Assembly: GCA_048213135.1 (NCBI GenBank)
Contig: PS015143.1
Location: 37,916 to 67,922, forward strand
Length of the DNA stretch: 30,007 nucleotides
Direction of reading: 5' to 3'
From: Reclinomonas americana ATCC 50394
Lineage: Eukaryota > Jakobida > Jakobea > Jakobida
The translations under genes were made by a program, and so were the position numbers. The notes beneath the pieces are model-generated. The model ran no database searches. It saw only the letters and a list, made by a program, of their open reading frames with translations, and was not told the origin of the DNA. Position 1 is the stretch's first letter. The number at the start of each line of letters is the position of its first letter. This document shows positions 10,156 through 20,971 of this stretch, in pieces.

Positions 10156-11671
10156 ATGGGATGTGCGGCTTCCACGCGGAACACGGTGGCGACCGCGGCC
10201 GTGCCACCCACCAACAAGCACGTGACACGCATCACAGCTGCCTCCTCACGCACCACCACCATCACCTCCTCCACCTCCTCGTCGGCCTCCACCATTAGAA
10301 CAGGGCACACGGGAGCCTCGTCGCCCTCCGCCTCGGCCTCAGCACGCACCGCAACGGCCTTCTCCACAGCAGCAGCAGCACTCAACGGTGCACCACACTC
10401 ACACCAACAACAACAACAGCAACAACAACAACAACACAACGGCGACACTCATCAACCGCTCAATCATCGTGCCTCTGCCTATCAGCAGCCTCGTCGCGGT
10501 GACTACTCTCACACTGCTGTGCACTCGAGAAAGAGACAACAAGAGCAACGTCTGACACATACACACGCGCGCGCACACAGATGAAGAGGACGAGGGTGAT
10601 GAGTTTATGCCTCAGACGACGCTGGCCAACACTGTGGCGTCGCTGATTGTGGGCGACAGTGCGGTGCCGACGACGGTGGCCACGGTGGCGATTGAGGCGC
10701 CACTGACAACGAATCGCACAGTGTTGCAGCAGCCGGCGACGGGCGAGATGAGGGAGAGACCGGCGGATCCCACAGAGGCGCACGCGTGGTTGAACAGGCA
10801 CGTTGTGTGTGTGTAGAGAGGGAAGGGGTGAGGGAGGTGCAAGCTGACTGTGTGTGCTTGTGTGTGTGTTTGTGTGTGAGCAGCACCAAGAATCCAATGG
10901 CGCTTCGATTGGGTTGCGTTGCTTTGTGGTCTCTCTCTCCTCGCGTTGTCCTTGCCGCTCATGCGCTCCCCCCCTTTGCTGTGCAGCGCAATGGACACGC
11001 ACAGCGTACTTTAGCAACGACGCGCTCTCGTTTGAGTATCCAGCAGATGTTGCGCGCGGCGATTTGTGGTGTTATTCTTCTTCTTCTCCTCCATTGGTGT
11101 TGACGCACTTTTTTGCAGTGGGAGTGTGGGATGGACGCGGGTGGAGACACGGTGCTGGTGCAGGTGGCGTTTGGACCGAGTTTGCGCGTGAGCCCCGACA
11201 TATTCCCTGCGGAGAAGGCGCTCAGCACCGACGAGTATGCCGACGTTCGTGTGTTTTTCCCATTCCGGCGTGCCCCCTCCAAATGCGTCTGACGACTTTC
11301 TCTCCCCCAATAACAGCTGGTGAACTCGCAAGTGCATTCGGCGATACCACACGAGACCGTGCTCTCCGATGAACTCGTGGAGATTGGCGATGAGGTGTGG
11401 AGGAAAGTTATCAGACAATACTGGCAACGAAACTCGGTGGACGGCACGACGGTGCGTGGCGGGCGTGCTCTCTCCTCTCCATTGCACTCCTCTGCTCACC
11501 ACCAGCACGCAGATCCCACTCGAAGTGCGTCAATGCACATATTTCCGCACCGAGATCATCGACGACTACTGTGTGGCGTACGCCCACACGTATACATGCG
11601 GGCCGCAGCTCTGGGAGCTGTACTCGCCAATCTTTGAAAAGATCCTCAGAAGCGTAGTGTACAGAAAGTAA
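10156..11671 (+). CDS. Dually acylated PsbP/Mog1-like domain protein A
   Basis: Seven exons: 10156-10498, 10581-10797, 10884-10912, 10987-11048, 11119-11244, 11317-11451 and 11513-11671, giving 356 residues. It starts MGCAAS, a good N-myristoylation (Gly2) plus palmitoylation (Cys3) signal, so it probably sits on the cytosolic face of a membrane. About 110 residues of Ser/Thr/Ala-rich sequence with a ten-residue glutamine run follow. The C-terminal domain contains TKNPMAL, FEYPADWE and CGPQLWELYSPIFEKIL, and aligns with the protein at 17267-18816. The YP..W strand, alternating strands and final WEL..PIFEKIL helix resemble the PsbP/Mog1 fold; that is inference, and the function is unknown. Intron 2 starts with GC (AG|GCACGT), and intron 3 starts with GTTGCGT. 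Confidence 0.75.
10406..10438. repeat. CAA/CAG repeat encoding polyglutamine
   Basis: Near-perfect CAA repeat with occasional CAG inside exon 1 of the acylated PsbP-like gene; it encodes about ten glutamines between a His-Ser-His and a His-Asn-Gly. Confidence 0.85.
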
Positions 11672-11702
11672 TCTCTCTTGTTGTTAACAATGCTATCTAC
11701 AT

Positions 11703-13826
11703 TCATGTGACTCCGTAGGCGGCAGAGCGCGGCACGGGCACGGATACTCCCGCTCCCACACCAACTCCTGCTGCCGCCGCCGCTGCTTCCTCTTGCTCCT
11801 TTTCCTGCTGTCGCTGCTGTAATCTGTGCAAGCGCATCGCCGTATACATGGACAGGGCGCCGGCCATGAACATGGAGAACTGGTCGGCGGCGACGCTACC
11901 CGTACGGCTCGGATCGAGCACCGCCAGCCACTGCGGCAGCAGCTCGTCGAATGGCTGCGGCGCTGCAATGTCTGCTCCTCCCCGCATAAGTTCCCAGAAA
12001 CTAGAGTCGATGGGGGGGAAAGACACGCACCCTTGGCAACCAGCTCCAGCAGCGGACGCATCTCCTCCACCGTCGCCACCAGATCGCGGTCCGTGTCGAC
12101 GAGCGACAGCGTGCGACGAACAAACTCCATAAACTGTGCGCCGCCGACGAACTCCTCCAGCTCTTGTGCGGAGGCTAGCCGCGGCCACTTGACTGTACGA
12201 GTGTGTGAGAGGCAAGAAAAATGTACCTCTTAAAAACAGCCGCCGCAAGACTGACCTCGAAACCGCCGCGGTTTCCCGTCGCCACTGCTGACCTCTGACG
12301 CCAGGCTGTCGAACGTGCTCACCATGTACTCTGTGCTGCTATGCTGCACCGCCGACAGACGACTCCCAGCGCCACTGCTCGCCCGCACCATCTCCGACGC
12401 CACTCGCTGACTCCCCGTCATTGCCGGCGGCGGTGCCAGTGCATGAGACACACCAGCACCGCCACTCGCCGTCCCCGACCGCCGCGGCTGCACCGCACGC
12501 GACTGCGGCTCCTTTAGCCACGTCGTCGACGAGGCCAGACCGGATACTTGGCCGCCCTCCTCAATGTCCGGCCGGCGGCGACCCACTGCGCTAGACAATG
12601 TGCCGTTTCCCGATGTGCGCAGTGGCGACACTGCCACACGTCGCGCAGAGCCGAGTCGCGAGGTTTGCTGCCGTGCGCAACAACTCCTGCACACACATTG
12701 AGCGACAAGACAGACACACACAGAGGGGGAGGCATGGACGCCCACACACACGCACACGCACACACACGAACCCCATCGTGTGTGTGTGTGTGTGCACACG
12801 CGCCCACGCGGAACGGCCGTGAACTGTCGCTTCTCTTGTCTCTGGCTTTTGACGCGGTGTATCGGACAAAACGCCCGCGCGCGCCTCCGTCTCGCAAAAG
12901 TTGTATTGTGTGTACGTATACGTGCGAGCACGCAGCAAAGAAGGCAGACAATACACTCTCCAACAACGCCGTTCATGCTCCTTGTGCCGTCTCCAATGGC
13001 AGAAGCCGGCTGCTGATTGCGGACGCTCGGCGCATTACGTAGTATTATTGCCCGTTTTGCGCCACTGCGAGCGCCCCTCTTCGCCCCGACGTCGATCGTG
13101 TACCGGCGCCGGCTTTTTTTGCAAGTGTCCTTGCGTCTCACCTTCCTCGCATGGCTACAGTGTAGTTCGGCACATCATAGTCGGCCGACGACGCCAAGCG
13201 TGGCGGAGGCGGCACAACAAACGTCACTGCAAATGCCAAGTCAGCGAGTCAGTCACGCAGCTGTCAAGCACCTCTCTCGTGCGCGCACACCTGGATGCTT
13301 GGCGCCTCGCAGGTGCACGCTCACTGTCTCCAATCCATCGACCACTGCTCGCTCCAGCGACTGCAACAGTGTCGCCGTCAGCAGCCGCACCGACACCAAT
13401 CGCGCCGGCAGCGTGCGTGGCGAGCAGTCTTCCTCCATGGCCACTGCGAGCGATAGACATGAGCAGAGAGGGAGAGAGAGCAAGAGAGAGACACGGAGTA
13501 AGAGCGCAACAAAGAGAATCGCCCTTGGCCACCAAACGCATGCGCTGGTACGGATTCGGAGGCGGTGGAAGGAGGTAACGCGACTCGATCGAGCGCAGCA
13601 CAGAGAGGCGTCGGAAGGCGTCGATGCAGCGACGTGCGGTGCGGACCTGCAATGAGCGTGAGATGAAGACACACACATTGACAACAACAAGAGCGAGACA
13701 CACAACTGCGTCGAGCAGTAGGTAGGCCAGCGCGGAGCTTGTGGGCACCAGCAGGCCTGTCGACACAATGGCGCTCAGCAGCGCCATGTGTTTCGAGTGC
13801 CCACTTGGTCGATCGCAGCGGCTCAT
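11703..13826 (-). CDS. Membrane-anchored EF-hand protein, function unknown
   Basis: Seven exons: 13707-13826, 13511-13646, 13291-13443, 13142-13226, 12256-12686, 12031-12192 and 11703-11971. They add up to exactly 452 codons, which supports a single gene, although the fourth intron (12687-13141, 455 nt) is far longer than the rest and reading into it stops at once. Residues about 14-40 form one hydrophobic segment. A middle region with SADYDVPNYTV is followed by a low-complexity Ser/Ala/Arg-rich stretch. A canonical EF-hand calcium loop lies at about 314-325 (D-T-D-R-D-L-V-A-T-V-E-E), and a second, degenerate one follows near DPSRTGSVAADQ. An alanine/valine-rich tail ends the protein. It might instead be two genes split at the long intron. 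I do not recognise the family. Confidence 0.6.
12745..12795. repeat. CA/TG dinucleotide repeats
   Basis: Imperfect CA repeat directly followed by a TG repeat, giving a potential hairpin, inside the long fourth intron of the EF-hand gene. Confidence 0.7.
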
Positions 13827-13856
13827 TCCCGCGCAAATCGTGCTTAGAGAGAGAGA
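13827..13856. promoter_or_regulatory. Very short divergent promoter, EF-hand / EXPERA genes
   Basis: Only 30 bp separate the proposed start codons at 13826 (-) and 13857 (+). The interval is partly a GA run. If the EF-hand protein starts at its Met14 instead (13787), the distance becomes 69 bp. Confidence 0.4.
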
Positions 13857-15411
13857 ATGGTGCGTCGCCGTGCATGCGTGTGCTCATCTCTGTGTGTGTA
13901 TGTGTCATGACGACGGGCGTTCTCCTTTTCACGCACGCGTGTCTTTGTGTGTTGTCTTGCCCGCGTGCTTCATGTTCGTTCATGTCGCACGCGCGCGCGC
14001 GTGTCGGGAATCGCACATCAGAGTGACTGGATAATGAGAGAGCTTACTTGTGTGTTTTCGTGTGTGTGTTTCGTAGTCTGGCGCTGCAAAGAAGCCATCA
14101 TCGTCGTCATCATCAGGCGCGGCTGCGGCCTCGGCTGCACCCGCTGGCAAGTCGTCGGTGAGTCACACACTCGCACAGAATGACACGTGGCAGCTGTCTG
14201 TCCACGCACGTGTGCGGGCATGTCTATACTCCTTGTCTACGTGTGTGCGTGCGTGTGTGTCGTTGGGAGGGAAGAGCGAGGGGGGCGGTGGCAGAGAGCT
14301 GGTGTGAAATGTGCACTCTTTTTTCTTGTTGTTCGCGCCATGCCCCTGCCCCCGTGCGCTCACCTTTGCTGCACACCAACAGTCGGGCAGCAAGTCGGAT
14401 CGCGTGAGACGGAAGGATGCGCACGACTACTCGAAGGTGCCGCTGGAGGATCGCTTGACTGATTTGAGTTGCGCTTGTCATGCACACATACAGGTGCACA
14501 CACACACGCAAGTGTGGCTCACTCTCTCTTTTGCGGCGCAGTGTACGTGTTGTGGTACCTGGTGATGTTCGCCGTCGTCATGCCGGTCGCTCTCATGTCG
14601 GTGACGGCGCACTACAAGAACGTGCCGCTGGCCAACGTTGGCGAGCACCTGCCGTTCCTCGCCCCGTGCGTGATCGAGGCGGTGGCCAAGTTTGGCGAGA
14701 TCGCCGACCCCATGATGGTGTGCAAACCGAGCCCGTTCTGCTGCCTCATCATCATCGTCATGGTAATAACGAATTTGCTGTGTTGGTAGAACTTGAACCC
14801 GGGCTGGCTGGTGGCCATGCAGGGCTTCAACCTGTTGGTGTGCGGCCCCCTGTACCTGCTGACCGCGTTCGGTTTCCTCTTTGGCTGGAACTGGATCCGC
14901 GTGCCGGCCACCATCAACTCGGTGTGGACCCTCTACCAGATTGCGATGCACGGTTCGGAGACGTTCTTTGGTGGCGTCGCCCCGATCGAGCCCGTCACCT
15001 ACCTGGTGGCCTACGCACCGGCCGTGCTCATCTCCATGGCCACGTACAAGCGCCTGTCGATGGTTGAGCCCTTCTAGTTGCGTCTGCACGCAGGCCTCCC
15101 ATCACACCGATCCTCCTCCTCCTCAACCCCTCTCCATCTGCAGCGCCAACGAGCGTGGTGTGTTCAAGGCCGTGGCGCTGAACGCCGCCTTTGTGGTGGT
15201 GATGGCCGAGGCTTTGGCGGTGGTGGCCTTCATGGCCTTCCGCTTTGCCGTGTTGCACCTCGGCTACGGCGAGGTCTGGCAGCACCCGCACCTGGTCAAG
15301 GCCCGCGACTTTGTGCTCCACGACGCGCGCGGAACGGTGACCGTGGAGGAGCTCCCCCTGACGCACAACGCGCCGGCGGGTGGTGCCTCGATGGTGGCCG
15401 ATGAGAACTAA
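13857..15411 (+). CDS. EXPERA-domain membrane protein (TMEM97/sigma-2 receptor, EBP superfamily)
   Basis: Proposed exons: 13857-13859 (ATG only), 14077-14157, 14383-14467, 14542-14717, 14790-15076 and 15144-15411, giving 299 residues. EXPERA proteins are four-helix ER or endosomal membrane proteins acting in sterol isomerisation or sterol/lysosomal trafficking. The match to TMEM97 is the acidic IADPMM start of helix 2, the GNWIR-type turn (NWIRVPATINSVWTL), and TYLVAYAP near the last helix. The N-terminus is a Ser/Ala/Lys-rich cytosolic extension. The C-terminus adds a fifth hydrophobic stretch (about 15180-15260) not typical of TMEM97. The first intron would follow the ATG directly; the first two introns (217 and 225 nt) are long and TG-rich. 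The start is inferred from phase and donor only; the rest is firm. Confidence 0.8.
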
Positions 15412-15606
15412 GTAGAGACAAGGCACGCGCAAGTGCCAGGAGAGCGTGGGAAAGAAAATGAGACCGCACCCACACTCTTTGTCCCCCCCCAAACACAAGT
15501 AAACGAGTAGCACAAGAATTACAACAGGCGGTCGTCAATGCAGCATCGGCGTTTGCTTTCAATGCTGCAAGCGTCGGCGTTCACACTCACGGTGTGCACG
15601 AGTGTT
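15412..15606. other. Convergent intergenic region
   Basis: 195 bp between the stop codons of the EXPERA gene (+) and PPT1 (-). It holds both 3' UTRs and a C-run near 15483-15490. No other feature is seen. Confidence 0.5.
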
Positions 15607-17178
15607 TCAACGCAGGTACTTGTTGATGATGTTGTCGATGAACCACTGCTCGGTGAAGCGCAGGTGCTGTGTCGAATGAAGAAAAGCAAGAGTGAGCTAT
15701 GTGTAGAATGGGTGGGGTGACAGTGGGAAGCAGTACGCAACGTCGCCGACCACGGACAAAAAGTCAATCTTTCCGGCCTGATCCAACACCTTCAGACCGA
15801 GCCAGTCCTGCTGGTACACGTCGGTCTGCTGCAGCGGAATTGTCTGCTTGTCTTGTCCCGGGGCGTAGAATCCGAACCACTCCGAGTCGCGTGGTTGCAC
15901 CATGCTGTACACATGGTCAGCGATTCGCACACGAGGCAGCAGAAAGCAGCAAGCGACACACGCAACGAGTCCTCCGTGAACTTGACCAGCACGAACCTGG
16001 TCATGGCAGGAGCTCAACGCGTGTGAGAGAGAAGGAGAGAAAAGACGGAAGCGAGTGCATCGCAACTTGTTCAGCGACTTGAGGTTTACGGCGTATGTGG
16101 AGTTCTTCTGTGCCTTCTGGTTGTTGATGTCGGCAATGAACTGCGACTTGGCAACGTACTCCTGCGACGGCGAGCAACAGGGGGATGAGCAAACGCGATG
16201 GCCGACGCCGCTGCTGCTGTCTTCGCACCTGCTGCTTGAACGGATCGTTCCAGTACTGCGCCTGCACCAGTCGGTTCTGCACAAACTCGACATAGGCACC
16301 CACATCGAGCAGCTCACGCATCCACTCGCACAGCGTGTGATTCGTGGCCTCGCAGCGCGGCAGCCCGAACACGCCTGCCGCCCCCCCAACAACAGAATGA
16401 GCGACAACGAACACACAGTGAGGAACACACACAAGAAGACGTAACCAAAGTGCTGGCCACCGACGGAGATCAAGTTGCGCACTGGCGGATCGTTGCAACG
16501 CTGCACGTACGCACGGAGGAACTGACCGCCCTGGGAGAAACTACCAAACAGACGGAGAGGATGATGAGCGAAAAAAACGCTGATTCCCTATCTCCTCGAC
16601 GCAACCCAATGGCATTGAAGCCGCCCTGCAGCTGCGGATCGGCCTTGAGTGCGGCGCACACCATGGCGATCTGCTCGTTGACCGGCTTGAAGAAGCTGTC
16701 GATCACACAAGTCATGAAAAGAAAGAGAGAAGACGATTTTCTGAAAAAAAGAGAGACGCAACCCATCGTATTGATCCTGCTCATCTGAGCTGCCAATGCG
16801 CACCGAGTGCACATACGATCCCGTCTGCTTGGTGATGAGCTTGCCCAGGTCGGCCATTCCCTGCTCCACACAGTGAGTCACACCAACACATATCACAGAC
16901 AGTGAGCGACACAAGTACCGGCGAGTTCGACCAGTCGCCCATGCCATGCCACAGCACCACCGGCAGTGAGCCGCCACCCAGTGCCTCCTCCAAGTCTATG
17001 AGAGCGCGCGTGAGTGTGAGAGAGAGAGAGAGCAAAGGAGGAGTCAATATATGAATGACAACGCGCGCTCACCCAGAGTCGTCACATCATCAAGTGACAC
17101 CGCGTGACTGGTGCCAAGCAGCATGGCCACCGAAAGCACAGTCAAGCACGCGGCGAGGAGCAGCGCGCGGCACTTCAT
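15607..17178 (-). CDS. PPT1: Palmitoyl-protein thioesterase 1, lysosomal
   Basis: Ten exons: 17073-17178, 16919-16995, 16763-16860, 16606-16695, 16446-16540, 16229-16374, 16067-16161, 15967-15996, 15742-15904 and 15607-15666, giving 319 residues (human PPT1 has 306). PPT1 removes fatty acyl groups from cysteines of S-acylated proteins in the lysosome. A clean signal peptide (about residues 1-28) precedes LPVVLWHGMGD, the nucleophile elbow GFSQGG (Ser126), NLISVGGQH, VFGLPRC, Asp245 in EDS, DSEWFGFY and GDH (His301), so the whole Ser-Asp-His triad is present. Six introns have GTT donors: four GTTGCGT, one GTTGCGA and one GTTACGT, each fixed by the homologous protein sequence on both sides. It diverges from the PsbP-like B gene 88 bp away. 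Confidence 0.96.
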
Positions 17179-17266
17179 TCTCACTCTGAGCACAATGATG
17201 AATTCGACGATTCGTTGGGCGAACTGAGTTGTGTGTGAGTGATTGTGTGTTTGTGAGGCGAGAGAT
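17179..17266. promoter_or_regulatory. Bidirectional promoter, PPT1 / PsbP-like B
   Basis: 88 bp between divergent start codons, partly TG-rich. No TATA box seen. Confidence 0.5.
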
Positions 17267-18816
17267 ATGGGTTGCGCGTACAGCCAGACGACACGGTTGG
17301 CCAAGGCCAAGAAGCAGATGACTGACAAGATGCCTGTGGAACCAGAGCAGGCTGTCAGGTGGTTATAAACGTCTTTCTCTTTTCTCTGTCTCTTTCTCTG
17401 CTTTGTGTCACGTGCTGTCTCTCTCTCTCTGCATTATGTGTGTGTCTTGTTGACGTCACATGCGAGTGCGCAGCGTGCGCGCGTGTGTGCGTGTGTGTTT
17501 TTCTGTCGAGTGGCGTGTGTGCCATTTCGACGTGCACTGAGGCCCTCTCTTCTCTCTGTGTGCCTCACTCGCGTGTGTCTGTGTCTGTCTGTGTGTGCTG
17601 CAGGTTCACAAACTCGGAGAAGAACCCGTACGCTGTGGAGCTTGGTGAGTGGGCGTTCACACACACACGCACACGCAAGCAAGTGTGAAAATGAGCGCGC
17701 GTGTGTGCAATGTGCTATCTCTCTCTTTCTCTGTGTGTGTGCACAAGCAGTGAGAGTGTGCATGTGAGTGAGCGCGGGAGAGAGAGAGAGTGGAAGAATT
17801 TGGCGACCATTACTCTGCGCACCGTTGTTGCGTGTGTGTCACTCTCTCTCTCCCTCTTCTCCACGCCACATGATGAGATTTTGCATCAGACATGCACTGA
17901 TGATGATGATGATGATGGTGTGCACACAGCCAAGTGCTGGAGGCCGGGTGCGATTCCCAAGACTTTTGAGAACGACTTTGTCAAGTTCGACTACCCACCA
18001 GGTTGGTGATACGTGTGACTGGCGAGCGCGCGTGTGTGCGTGTGTGTGTGTGAGAGAGTTGGCTGATTTGTGTCGACACGCAGAGGAATGGTCGGCGAAG
18101 AACGAGTCGGCGTTGGAGACCAAGACGGAGACGCACTTGGGCGTCAACATTCGGTTGTCGGTCGAGTTGCTCGAACAGCACATGACGTCGCAGCAGTACT
18201 GCGATGTTGAGTCTGCTGCCTTTGTCGTCGTCGTTGTTGATTGTCGCTCAAAATCGCCTTTGCAGTTTGTCAACGAGCAAGTGGCCACCATTCTGCACGG
18301 CGTCAAGTACACTAATGAGCCCGCCATGCGCAAGTTGACGGGCGGCCAGGAGCTCGCCTGTGTGCGCCGCGAGTGGGAAATGCCCACCGACGTCAAGGGT
18401 GCGTTTTCTTTCCGCTTGCTGATCTCGTCGTTTTTCGCGTGCTCTGACCGATCGTGCGGAACAGGCACGCGCGTGAACATCCCGCTGAAGCAGCTGTCAC
18501 TGCACGGCACCACACACGATCCCGACACGGGCGACTGCGTGGCCTACAACTGCACCATCTCGGCCGGCAGCGGCATCTGGGAGCTCTTCAAGCCGATCTT
18601 TGAAAAGTTCCTCAACAACCTGCAATTCAAGGACCCGAAGCTGGTGGCGGAGCTGTGCAAGAAGGAGGGCTTCTTGTACCCACAGAGCGACACAAACAAG
18701 CCTGACGTGCGTCCATTCCTTCCCTCCTCCCCTTCCCCCCATGTCACGTCACTTGCACTCACTCGCGTGTCGCACTGCAGGATCCGGTGCAACAGAAGAT
18801 TGAAAAGAGCCAGTGA
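17267..18816 (+). CDS. Dually acylated PsbP/Mog1-like domain protein B
   Basis: Seven exons: 17267-17358, 17604-17644, 17930-18001, 18084-18205, 18266-18398, 18465-18706 and 18781-18816, giving 245 residues. It begins MGCAYS, again Gly2/Cys3 for myristoylation and palmitoylation. The domain follows almost at once: TNSEKNPYAVEL, FVKFDYPPEEW, alternating strands, and GSGIWELFKPIFEKFL near the end. It shares the overall order, several intron positions and phases, and the MGCA start with the protein at 10156-11671, but lacks that protein's long Ser/Thr and glutamine-rich insert. The fold call (PsbP/Mog1-like) is inference from pattern, and the function is unknown. Introns 1 and 2 are long (245 and 285 nt) and rich in TG/CT; the others are about 60-80 nt. 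Confidence 0.8.
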
Positions 18817-19156
18817 GATCATCATTTGTTACATGTGTGTGTGTGTCGCCGTGGCTGCCTGTGCGTCCACGCCTTCTGTCTACTATACATCTCTCGCTTG
18901 TGTTGTCTTTTTTTGATGTCTGGCAGTGCACGGATCTTTTGCCTTGCCGTCCTCCTCCGTAAACCTGCACGGTGTGTTGAGTCGTCTCTTTTTTTCACTC
19001 TCTCTCCCGTTTTGTTTCTCCTCCTCTTCTGCTCTCGATTCTCACGCCGCCAGATGATCCCCAACCTTTATACCACGTACCGCGACTGTAAAACTGTGCT
19101 GCATGTTTTTTTCTCTCTCCCCTGCGATACACAGCGGCGCTGTACATTTTGTTCAT
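18817..19156. other. Convergent intergenic region
   Basis: 340 bp between the stop codons of the PsbP-like B gene (+) and the RING gene (-). It contains TG and T-rich stretches and no convincing exon. Both 3' UTRs should lie here. Confidence 0.5.
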
Positions 19157-20602
19157 TCACAGCTCGAATTTGCACACTGGACACGTGGGATGTGAGTTGA
19201 GCCAGCGCGACACGCATTGCTGTAGCCAGCCAGCAAGTGAGTGAGCGAGCAAGCGTGACGAGAAGAGTTGCATCTCGCACCTTGTGGTACTGGTGCAGAC
19301 ACGGCAGCGAAATCACTTCTTCGCCGGCTTGATAGTTTTCGAGGCAAATGGGGCACTCCCGCTGCGGCGTCTTGGTGTCGTCGGCCGCAACAATGAACGA
19401 CGGGAAGCGATTGATCTCGGAGGTCGTCAGACCGCCCCACGCCGGCCCACTTGCGCCCTCGTCGAGTGCCAGCAAGGCCTCGTAATCTGCACACAACCAT
19501 CGTCAGTGACACGTTCCTCCACCCCGTCCATCCTCCACGCTACCTCGTGAATCAAAGTCGCGGTCCACCACGGCCAAGTTGAAGTGCTGCAGATCCATGC
19601 GCCCACCCGCCAGCAGGTGTCGCGCCAGGCGAAGATTACCTCGGCGCATGCGACCTGCCATTTGATCGTCAGACAACTCACTCTGCTGCACTGAGCACAC
19701 ACGTGTACATGCACACCATGCTCCTCATCGAATCGCTCGTCGTCCATCCCACGCAGCCGCCGCAACATCGCCACCTCGTCGCCATCGCCATCGTCGTCTT
19801 CCTCCGCGGCTCGTTGTTGTCTCCGCAGCACAATCAGGCGGAGGATCGCCGACACCACAAACACACCAATCCACAGAAACATCACGCCGCCGACATTGGC
19901 CCACTGGCCGACCACAAAGAACAGCGACAGGAACACCACCGGCAGCATCACATTCACCAGCCAACTGGTGGTGGTCGAGTTCGAAATAGGTGTGCAGGCG
20001 GCACAACACTCGCCGCACCGCATCCGTGACCACAGCACACGCAGTGCCGAACGCCATCGTGACCCGCCACTGCCTGCCACTCCGGCCGCCGACAACTCCG
20101 AGCCAGCAGCGAGCAACTGTGCGCGGATCGCGTCAACTCAAAAGAATCACATACTCACAAAGCAGCACACACACGGCGCAACTCGTTCCGTCTCTCGTCG
20201 TCGCACACCTCGCGCTCCACCTCGCTCCTCATCATCATCATCATCGTCATCATCTTCGTCTTCTTCTTCTTCGCCTTCTGCCACTCGCGGTCGCAGTTGG
20301 CCCAACTCCACCTCCTGATTCACTTCATCCCCTGCACTGCGACTCCCGCTCGCCTGCCCGCCACTCTCCTCGTGGCCCTCATCATCAACATCGGCCTGGA
20401 AGAAGCGCGGATCGCGCAGGCGCTGAAGGTGGCGGTCGTGGAAGAGTGCGTGACGATCTCGTCCGCCACTGCTCCCCGAGCCCGACACTGCTGGGGAGGC
20501 GGTCGCGGTTGGTGCCGATTGTGAGGGTGGAGGGCGAGGAGCGGGGGGCGGTGGTGCCAGCAAGAAGCCACCGCCTAGATCGACAGGCGCGCTTGCCGCC
20601 AT
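19157..20602 (-). CDS. Transmembrane RING-H2 E3 ubiquitin ligase
   Basis: Five exons: 20183-20602, 19717-20116, 19544-19654, 19281-19486 and 19157-19219, giving 399 residues. The C-terminal RING-H2 finger is complete: C355, C358, C373, H375, H378, C381, C392 and C395, in the order CPIC, CLHQYHKQC and CPVC. It would bind two zinc ions and recruit an E2 enzyme. It ends four residues after the last zinc ligand. Two hydrophobic helices (about 193-210 and 216-237) place it in a membrane, with the RING presumably cytosolic. The N-terminal 140 residues are proline- and then Asp/Glu-rich and look disordered. The ATG at 20602 is the first in frame. The first intron starts with GTTGCGC. The general class resembles plant and fungal membrane RING-H2 ligases; the target is unknown. 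Confidence 0.85.
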
Positions 20603-20971
20603 TGCCAATGTGCGAAACTGACTTGTCCCACGTGTAACGCGACGTGACCTGTCAGCTTTTTTCTATCTCTCTCTCTCCCTTGTGTTGTGCATCGTAGAGA
20701 TGCATCGTTTCTCGTCATTGCGGTGCTGCGATATGTGGCGCACGATCGGTCTGGAGTTGTCGACGTCGTGATATCGCGATCGACTGTCGATCGATATTGC
20801 GATCGTTGCGAGCGATCGTGGGATCGCACCACACGCGCCGTATATCTCTCAGATGCAGTGAACAAGAATGCTCCGGTTCGCGGTGAAAAGAACGAAGCGA
20901 AAACGTGCGCGCTGCCATTTTGTTTTTTTCGCGATCGATTGAGCGGTGGTCGACTCGCAATTCTCTTGTCC
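20603..20971. promoter_or_regulatory. Bidirectional promoter with clustered GATCG motifs
   Basis: 369 bp between the RING gene (-) and MFS-like B (+), the longest divergent interval here. GATCG occurs at 20744, 20778, 20789, 20801, 20814 and 20822, mostly inside the palindrome CGATCG, and again near 20931. This density is striking and may mark a transcription-factor or core-promoter element. Confidence 0.5.

Noticed and set aside
14763-14789. A 27-nt in-frame mini-intron in the EXPERA gene
   Set aside because: A donor at 14718 gives a normal 72-nt intron and joins ADPMM to NLNPGW, which matches the TMEM97 family spacing.
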